Shown: piece after piece, positions 5,594-10,996 of the stretch
Numbering within the stretch: position 1 is the stretch's first letter
Layout: the number at the start of each line of letters is the position of its first letter
From: Candidatus Treponema faecavium
GTDB lineage: Bacteria; Spirochaetota; Spirochaetia; Treponematales; Treponemataceae
Direction: 5' to 3'
Assembly: GCA_019113455.1 (NCBI GenBank)
Contig: DXHG01000239.1
Location: forward strand, 1 to 10,996
DNA: 10,996 bases
The notes under the pieces: model-generated
Told to the model about the DNA's origin: nothing
The model's database searches: none
What the model saw: the letters and a program-made list of their open reading frames with translations, nothing else
Translations under genes and position numbers: made by a program

Positions 5594-7915
5594 ATGGAGC
5601 TGTTTGACCAGCGGGAGCCGTCAAAAGAGCCGCTTGCCGCGCGCATGAGACCGCGCACGCTCGATGAGTATATCGGGCAGGAGCATATCGTGGGCAAAGG
5701 GCGGCTTTTGCGCCGCGCAATAGCCGCCGACCAGCTCACGTCCGTCATCTTTTACGGGCCTCCCGGCACCGGCAAGACGACGCTTGCGCGCGTTATCGCC
5801 AATCACACCAAAAGCAGCTTTATCACGCTTAACGCGGTGCTCACCGGCGTGCAGCATATCCGCGAGGCGATAGCGCAGGCGGAGCAGCAGTACAAACTCT
5901 ATAACCGGCGCACGATTCTGTTCGTTGACGAAGTGCACCGCTGGAACAAGTCGCAGCAGGACGCGCTTCTGCCGTGGGTAGAAAACGGCACTATTATCCT
6001 TGTCGGTGCAACAACTGAAAATCCTTTTTTTGAAGTAAACCGCGCGCTTGTAAGCAGAAGCCGCGTGTTTCAGCTCAAAGCGCTCACGCCGCAGGACCTG
6101 CGGCAGGCGGCAGAGACCGCGCTTGCCGACGCTGAACGCGGCTACGGCAGATACAAGGTGGAGTTTGAGCAGGGCGCGCTTGAGCACCTGATAGAGACGG
6201 CAAACGGCGATGCGCGAAGCCTCTTGAACGCGCTTGAGCTTGCCGTGGAGACAACGCCTGAACACTGGCCGCCCGCTGACGGCGAGCGCATCTATATCAG
6301 CCGCGAGACGGCGGAAGAAAGTATACAGAAAAAGGTTGTGCTCTACGACCACGACGGAGACTATCACTACGACATTATCAGCGCGTTTATAAAGAGCCTG
6401 CGCGGCAGGGATCCCGATGCGGCGATGTACTGGCTTGCGCGCATGGTGGCGGCGGGCGAGGATCCGGGCTTTATTTTCAGGCGCATGCTCATTTCCGCGT
6501 GCGAAGACACGGGGCTTGCCGACCCCTTCGCGATAACGGTGGTGGAAAGCGCCGCCGCGGCGTTTGACCGCGTCGGCCTGCCGGAGGGCCGCTATCACCT
6601 TGCGCACGCGGCGCTGTATTTGGCGACCGCGCCCAAGTCGAACAGCTCCATGGCGTTTTTTGACGCGCTTTCTTCGGTAGAAAAAGAAGATGCGGAAGTG
6701 CCGAACCACCTGCGCGACCCGAGCCGCGACGCGGAAGGATTCGGGCACGGTTCAGGCTATATGTATCCGCACGCGTATACCGACCACTGGGTGGCGCAGC
6801 AGTATCTGCCCGACGCGCTTGTGGGCAGGGTGTTTTATACGCCGAGCGACCAGGGATACGAAAAGACGATACGCGATGACGTGCTTTCGCGCCGTGAGCT
6901 CCAGATTGCAGCGCTTTTGGAAGAAGATTCCGGTGCGCAGGCCGACCCCGCGTGGTGGCAGATGCACGGCAGAAAGGAGCGTCTCGTTAAGCAGGAAGAA
7001 CAGCTTACGTTTACGCCAAAGAATGCTGCTGCGGAAGCGGCGCTCTCCGCAGCAGAAAAAGACTGGCGCAGGCGGCTTGATTCTAACCGCGCGGCGGTGC
7101 TGCTTGAGTTCCGCCGCGAACTGATTGAGGCGGCGCAGCTGCGCCGCCATCACCGCAGTCTTGTGTGGAACGCCGACGACGGTCTGTTAATCTGGGAAGT
7201 GCTCCGCCGCGAACCGGAAGGCTTTACGTGCGGTATGTGCCGGACAGCGCACGGCAGAAAGGTGCTTGAACAGTACGGTTCGACGCTCGGCGGCATTGAC
7301 CGGCCTGAGCTTGCCGTTGCAGATCCTCCCGCTGAAACGGGCATGTTCGCTATTCCGCACGGTATTTTCGGCGGCGCCGTGTTTGACCGCCTGTTCTTTC
7401 GCGACTGCTGCGCTGATGCGGGCGCGTTTGCGCGCTTTGCCGCATCGCTTGCCGCCGCCGCGCCGTTGCTGGCTGCCGGCTGGCGCTGCGTCATGGCGCA
7501 GAAGGTGCCGGGCGCGGGGCAGCGACTTGCCCCGCTTATCCGTTCTCAGGTGCTCCGCGGCAGGGAAAAAGAGTACGGAGCGCTGCTTACGGACATGGAG
7601 CAGGCGGAAGAAGCGTTTTTTAGCGATGCGGCTAACCCGCTTTTCGCGTGGGACGCGCAGTCCGCAGCCGCTCTTTTGGGGCAGACGTTCAGCGTGAGCC
7701 ATACGCAGAAAGAATTCAGTGAAAAGCGGCGCATCACAGAGGCGGACGTGCGCCGCTGGTTTGACGGCGAACGCTCTGCGTACGGTTCGGCGCTCGCCGC
7801 AGCGCTCGGCAAAGACGGTGCCGAAGCTGCGCAGCGCCTGCTTGAAACCGCCTGCGAGCGGCGCATATTCCTGTGGAAAACAGTGTATTCCTTTTATAGT
7901 TTATCTTCTCTGTAA
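5594..7915 (+). CDS. rarA: RarA/MgsA AAA+ ATPase fused to a methyltransferase-like domain
   Basis: A 773-residue protein. Residues 1-440 form a complete RarA (MgsA, WRNIP1 family) clamp-loader-like ATPase acting at stalled replication forks. It has the conserved MELFDQ start, PLAARMRPRTLDEYIGQ, Walker A GPPGTGKT (55-62), Walker B ILFVDEVHR (108-116), sensor 1 GATTENP (138-144), the SRSR arginine-finger region (154-157), sensor 2 GDARSLLNALE (205-215) and the tetramerisation part SAFIKSLRGRDPDAAMYWLARM. Standard RarA stops near 420-450. Here about 320 residues follow: a charged linker (445-510), then a Rossmann-like domain starting RRHHRSLVWNADDGLLIWEVLRR (517-539) and ending in RRITEADVRRWF. 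This resembles the RarA-unknown-domain fusions known from cyanobacteria. The SAM motif is degraded. No clear Shine-Dalgarno precedes the ATG, 15 bases after the lipoprotein stop. Confidence 0.93.
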   Translation: MELFDQREPSKEPLAARMRPRTLDEYIGQEHIVGKGRLLRRAIAADQLTSVIFYGPPGTGKTTLARVIANHTKSSFITLNAVLTGVQHIREAIAQAEQQYKLYNRRTILFVDEVHRWNKSQQDALLPWVENGTIILVGATTENPFFEVNRALVSRSRVFQLKALTPQDLRQAAETALADAERGYGRYKVEFEQGALEHLIETANGDARSLLNALELAVETTPEHWPPADGERIYISRETAEESIQKKVVLYDHDGDYHYDIISAFIKSLRGRDPDAAMYWLARMVAAGEDPGFIFRRMLISACEDTGLADPFAITVVESAAAAFDRVGLPEGRYHLAHAALYLATAPKSNSSMAFFDALSSVEKEDAEVPNHLRDPSRDAEGFGHGSGYMYPHAYTDHWVAQQYLPDALVGRVFYTPSDQGYEKTIRDDVLSRRELQIAALLEEDSGAQADPAWWQMHGRKERLVKQEEQLTFTPKNAAAEAALSAAEKDWRRRLDSNRAAVLLEFRRELIEAAQLRRHHRSLVWNADDGLLIWEVLRREPEGFTCGMCRTAHGRKVLEQYGSTLGGIDRPELAVADPPAETGMFAIPHGIFGGAVFDRLFFRDCCADAGAFARFAASLAAAAPLLAAGWRCVMAQKVPGAGQRLAPLIRSQVLRGREKEYGALLTDMEQAEEAFFSDAANPLFAWDAQSAAALLGQTFSVSHTQKEFSEKRRITEADVRRWFDGERSAYGSALAAALGKDGAEAAQRLLETACERRIFLWKTVYSFYSLSSL

Positions 7916-7970
7916 TACAGACAATATTTGCCATATGCCAGGGCAGCGCGCCAGGCGCAAACAGATAATA

Positions 7971-7999
7971 TTGCACAAAGCTTTCCAAATACATAAAAT
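7971..7999 (+). promoter_or_regulatory. Probable promoter of the arg operon
   Basis: TTGCAC (7971-7976), a 17-base spacer and TAAAAT (7994-7999) lie in the gap between rarA and argC. Transcription would start near 8006, leaving about 24 bases of leader. An inverted repeat CAATATT (7922-7928) and AATATTG (7967-7973) brackets the upstream part and overlaps the -35. It could be a regulator site, but it does not match a canonical ARG box that I can recognise. Confidence 0.45.
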
Positions 8000-8016
8000 A
8001 AACGTTGTTTGTGTTT

Positions 8017-8023
8017 GGGAGGA
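8017..8023 (+). promoter_or_regulatory. Strong ribosome binding site fixing the argC start
   Basis: GGGAGGA lies six bases before the ATG at 8030. It overlaps the earlier in-frame ATG at 8009 only as coding sequence, so the start at 8030 (MIRAGVIGATGY) is chosen over the upstream one, whose extra residues MCLGGSS are simply this site translated. Confidence 0.85.
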
Positions 8024-8029
8024 TCATCT

Positions 8030-9109
8030 ATGATACGAGCCGGTGTTATCGGCGCTACCGGATACGCGGGCGTTGAGCTGGTGCGCCTGCTGCTTAATCA
8101 TCCGCAGGTATCGCACATTTCCGTGAGCTCCGTGAGCTTTGAAGGACAGCATATAACCGATATATACGCCAATCTGTTTCAGTTATGCTCAGGCACGCTG
8201 TGCGGCAAGAGCGCCGGCATATTGGAGACGGCAGACGAGGTCGTCTCTGAAAGCGACGTGGTATTTACCGCGCTGCCGCACGGCACGGCGGAAAAATATG
8301 CCGACGCCTGCATACGCGAGGGAAAAAAACTTATAGACCTTTCGGCCGATTTCCGTTTCGGCAGAAACGAAGCCGTGTTTAAGCAGTGGTATAAGAAATC
8401 GTGGGAGTATCCCGCCGCGCATGAAGAATCCGTGTACGGGCTGCCTGAAATGTACCGTGAGCAGATACGCGGCGCGCGCATTGTCGGCAATCCCGGCTGC
8501 TATGTTACGTCCGTAACGCTCGGCCTGCTTCCGGCGCTGAAAGCAGGCTGCATCGATACGGGGCGCATTATCGCCGACAGCAAAAGCGGCGTGACGGGAG
8601 CAGGGCGCAGCCCGACGATGACAAACCAGTTCTGCGAGTGCGGCGAGTCGGTAAGCGCGTACGGCGTGGGGGCGCACAGGCATCAGCCAGAGATTGTGCA
8701 GAACTGCTCGCAGGCCGCAGGACTGCCGTGCACGGTCGTGTTTACGCCGCACCTGGTGCCGATGAGCAGAGGCATACTTTCGACTATATATGCGCCGCTT
8801 GCGGGAGATTTTTCCGGTTCCGCCGGAGAGATAACGGCAGAGCTCAGGAATATGTACCGCGCGTTTTACCAGCACGAGCCGTTTGTGCGCGTACTTGCCG
8901 ACGCCAAGAATCCGGCGACGCGGAATGTGCGCGGTTCCAATTACTGCGATATACAGGTGTACGCGGTAGCGAACGGTACAATGCTTGAGGCAGTGTCGGT
9001 GCTTGACAATATGGTAAAGGGAGCCTCCGGTCAGGCGGTGCAGAATATGAATATCATGTGCGGGTTTGACGAGACGGCGGGGCTGCAGCTGATACCCGCC
9101 GCATTCTGA
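8030..9109 (+). CDS. argC: N-acetyl-gamma-glutamyl-phosphate reductase ArgC
   Basis: A 359-residue enzyme that reduces N-acetylglutamyl phosphate to the semialdehyde with NADPH, the third step of arginine synthesis. The nucleotide-binding start is GVIGATGYAGVELVRLL (5-21). The catalytic cysteine is C157 in GNPGCYVT, and the catalytic histidine is probably H218 in GAHRHQPEI. Other family signatures are LIDLSADFR, SGVTGAGRSP and FTPHLVPMSRGIL. The length is normal for the long-form family (about 345-360). It is the first gene of a plus-strand arg operon, 29 bases before argJ, and has its own candidate promoter just upstream. Confidence 0.96.
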   Translation: MIRAGVIGATGYAGVELVRLLLNHPQVSHISVSSVSFEGQHITDIYANLFQLCSGTLCGKSAGILETADEVVSESDVVFTALPHGTAEKYADACIREGKKLIDLSADFRFGRNEAVFKQWYKKSWEYPAAHEESVYGLPEMYREQIRGARIVGNPGCYVTSVTLGLLPALKAGCIDTGRIIADSKSGVTGAGRSPTMTNQFCECGESVSAYGVGAHRHQPEIVQNCSQAAGLPCTVVFTPHLVPMSRGILSTIYAPLAGDFSGSAGEITAELRNMYRAFYQHEPFVRVLADAKNPATRNVRGSNYCDIQVYAVANGTMLEAVSVLDNMVKGASGQAVQNMNIMCGFDETAGLQLIPAAF

Positions 9110-9138
9110 TACGGCAAAATCATTTTAGGAAAAATACT

Positions 9139-10356
9139 ATGCAGTTTATAGACGGCGGGGTAACGGCTCCGCTCGGATTTACGGCAAATGGCGTGCTTTC
9201 AGGCATTAAGGCGGGACGCACGGCACCTGACACGGCGCTCATATATTCCGAAACGCCGTGTACTGCTGCGGGCGTGTTCACGAAAAACCGTGTGCAGGCG
9301 GAGCCGGTCAAGCTCACGCGCGCGCGCGCCGCTTTAGGCAGGGCGCAGGCGGTTATCGTGAATTCTGGCAACGCAAACGCCTGCACCGGCGAGCAGGGCG
9401 CGCGCGCCGCAGTTCGCATGGCGGCGGCAGCAGCCGCTGCGCTGCACGTGGAAGAACAGGACGTGCTTGTGTGTTCCACCGGCGTTATCGGGCAGCAGCT
9501 TGCCGTTGAGCGCATCGAGGCGCATATGGCTGAACTTGTTTCGGGCTTGAGCAGAGAAGGGCACGCGGCGGCGAGCGAGGCGATTTTAACGACAGACACG
9601 CGCGCTAAGGAATGTGCGGCGGAAACAGAAATCGGCGGCAGCACCGTGCGCATCGGCACGATGGCCAAAGGTTCCGGAATGATTCATATCAATATGGGTA
9701 CGATGCTCGGGTTTATCACGACAGACTGTGCGATAACAGCCGAGATGCTGCAAAAGGCGCTTAAAGAAAGCGCCGAGTGTACGTACAACTGCGTTTCAGT
9801 AGACGGAGACACAAGCACGAACGACACGCTTTTGATTCTGGCAAACGGCAGGGCAGGCAACAGGCTTATCGATCGGCGGGACGGCGATTATGATGCTTTT
9901 GTAAGCGCGCTTACCGCGGTGAACACGGAAATGGCGAAAAAAATTGCCGGAGATGGGGAGGGCGCGGAGCATCTGATTGAATGCAGGGTGAGCGGCGCCG
10001 TGTCTGACGCGTCTGCGCGCGCGCTTGCAAAGTCGGTTGTGTCGTCAAATCTCGTTAAGGCGGCGTGTTTCGGCAAAGACGCGAACTGGGGACGCATCCT
10101 GTGTGCGCTCGGGTACAGCGGCGAGCCGTTTACGCCCGAAGCGGCGAGCGTATCGTTTGTGAGCGAGTACGGCGTTGCGACGGTATATGAACGCGGCGCG
10201 CCCGCAGCGTTTGATGAAGAAGCGGCGTCCCGTATTCTTGGCGCGCCGGAGGTAACGATTGCGGTAACGCTTGCAGACGGCAGCGGCGCGGGCGCGGCGT
10301 GGGGCTGTGATCTTACGTACGAGTATGTCAAAATCAACGGCGATTACAGGACATAA
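9139..10356 (+). CDS. argJ: Glutamate N-acetyltransferase / ornithine acetyltransferase ArgJ
   Basis: A 405-residue ornithine acetyltransferase that moves the acetyl group from N-acetylornithine to glutamate. Some members also acetylate glutamate from acetyl-CoA. The protein self-cleaves: the motif KGSGMIHINMGTML (177-190) places the scissile bond at G187-T188, with T188 becoming the N-terminal nucleophile of the beta chain. NSGNANACTG (75-84), CSTGVIGQ (112-119), DGDTSTND and LVKAACFGKDANWGRI are all present, and the C-terminus keeps CDLTYEYVKINGDYRT. AGGA precedes the ATG at 9139. Between argC and argB, this gene indicates a cyclic pathway with acetyl recycling. Whether it is mono- or bifunctional cannot be read from sequence alone. 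Confidence 0.96.
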   Translation: MQFIDGGVTAPLGFTANGVLSGIKAGRTAPDTALIYSETPCTAAGVFTKNRVQAEPVKLTRARAALGRAQAVIVNSGNANACTGEQGARAAVRMAAAAAAALHVEEQDVLVCSTGVIGQQLAVERIEAHMAELVSGLSREGHAAASEAILTTDTRAKECAAETEIGGSTVRIGTMAKGSGMIHINMGTMLGFITTDCAITAEMLQKALKESAECTYNCVSVDGDTSTNDTLLILANGRAGNRLIDRRDGDYDAFVSALTAVNTEMAKKIAGDGEGAEHLIECRVSGAVSDASARALAKSVVSSNLVKAACFGKDANWGRILCALGYSGEPFTPEAASVSFVSEYGVATVYERGAPAAFDEEAASRILGAPEVTIAVTLADGSGAGAAWGCDLTYEYVKINGDYRT

Positions 10357-10360
10357 CGGC

Positions 10361-10996
10361 ATGGACATGACTAACAAGGAATGGGCGGAAGTGCTTGTGC
10401 AGGCGCTGCCGTATTTTAAGGAATGGGTGGGAAAAGTCGTCGTCGTAAAGTACGGCGGCAACGCAATGCTCAACGAGGAGCTGAAACTCGCCGTAATGGA
10501 AGACATCGTGCTGCTGAACACGATCGGCATCCACGTGGTGCTGGTGCATGGTGGCGGGCCTGAAATAAACAGTATGCTTGAAAAAGTCGGCAAGGAGTCG
10601 CGGTTTGTAAACGGGCTGCGGTATACCGACGCAGAGACGATGGAAATCGTGCAGATGGTGCTGACCGGCAAGCTGAATAAGGATATAGTAGGCATGCTTT
10701 TGCAGCGCGGCGGGCGCGCGGTTGGCTTAAGCGGCGTTGACTCAGGGCTTCTGCGTGCAAAGAAAATTGAGCGCGGTGAAGACCTTGGCTTTGTCGGAGA
10801 AGTAACGGAAGTTAATCCCGACATTGTCGTGTCGCTGCTCGGCCAGGGCTTTATTCCGGTTATTTCAACGGTCGCCGTCGGTATGGAAGGCGACGAGAGC
10901 CGCTACAATATAAACGCGGATACGGCGGCGGCGAAAATCGCAGTGGCGCTCCGCGCCGAAAAGTTTGTACAGCTCACAAATGTTCCCGGCGTGCTG
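10361..10996 (+). CDS. argB: Acetylglutamate kinase ArgB (cut by window edge)
   Basis: The frame is open from ATG 10361 to the window end, giving 212 residues of an expected ~290, so the 3' part is missing only because of the window. It phosphorylates N-acetylglutamate. K30 in VVVKYGGNAM and the HGGGPEIN loop (63-70) bind ATP phosphates; R87 in NGLRYTD binds the acetylglutamate carboxylate; YNINADTAA (182-190) is the expected second substrate/ATP segment. Residues 8-23 (WAEVLVQALPYFKEWV) form the extra N-terminal helix found in hexameric, arginine-inhibited kinases. LTNVPGVL replaces the common LTDVxGVL. The gap to argJ is four bases, with AGGA in the argJ end as a plausible ribosome site. 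A second in-frame ATG at 10367 is a less likely start. Confidence 0.94.
   Translation, partial: MDMTNKEWAEVLVQALPYFKEWVGKVVVVKYGGNAMLNEELKLAVMEDIVLLNTIGIHVVLVHGGGPEINSMLEKVGKESRFVNGLRYTDAETMEIVQMVLTGKLNKDIVGMLLQRGGRAVGLSGVDSGLLRAKKIERGEDLGFVGEVTEVNPDIVVSLLGQGFIPVISTVAVGMEGDESRYNINADTAAAKIAVALRAEKFVQLTNVPGVL

Noticed and set aside
5621..6748. 375-codon minus-strand open frame opposite rarA
   Set aside because: It is antisense to the well-conserved RarA ATPase domain and has a composition typical of a reverse-complement shadow.
10045..10824. 259-codon minus-strand open frame across the argJ/argB junction
   Set aside because: Ser/Thr/Pro-rich antisense shadow; both plus-strand frames carry intact family motifs.

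Overview
The window looks like a GC-rich (high fifties by eye, not computed) spirochaete chromosome segment, most likely Treponema or a close relative. The support is circumstantial: a small outer-membrane beta-barrel gene followed by a lipoprotein gene with a relaxed lipobox (F-V-S-C), short overlapping operons, and a type of gene mix I associate with treponemes. Because it carries arginine biosynthesis genes, it is unlikely to be an auxotroph such as T. pallidum; a gut, oral or free-living treponeme fits better. The species call is inference.

Layout. Positions 1-110 hold a cluster of perfect or near-perfect hairpins with 3-nt loops and no visible gene, followed by a T-run-rich terminator zone for the minus-strand operon. 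Positions 266-3658 form a tightly packed minus-strand operon, read right to left: folD (C1-folate dehydrogenase/cyclohydrolase), folE2 (type IB GTP cyclohydrolase), miaB (tRNA ms2i6A methylthiotransferase) and a small two-TM LapA-like (DUF1049) membrane protein. folD/folE2 share one base (TGATG) and folE2/miaB share four (ATGA), so translation is probably coupled. A divergent intergenic region (3659-3887) contains a good plus-strand promoter whose -10 box is one half of a perfect palindrome, with possible minus-strand promoter elements next to it.

To the right, on the plus strand, lie a small exported beta-barrel protein (3888-4469), a 365-residue putative lipoprotein (4481-5578) with a conspicuously AT-rich internal patch, and a 773-residue RarA/MgsA AAA+ ATPase fused to a methyltransferase-like C-terminal domain with a degraded SAM motif (5594-7915). 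After a 114-bp gap with its own promoter comes the arginine operon argC-argJ-argB, the last gene cut by the window edge. ArgJ implies the acetyl-recycling (cyclic) pathway, and the ArgB N-terminal helix resembles that of arginine-inhibited acetylglutamate kinases, so feedback would fall at ArgB.

Most of the window is conventional housekeeping. The parts most worth a second look are the hairpin cluster at the left edge, the symmetric -10 element in the divergent promoter region, the RarA fusion domain, and the compositional dip inside the lipoprotein gene. I did not find evidence for a wholly new multi-gene system.
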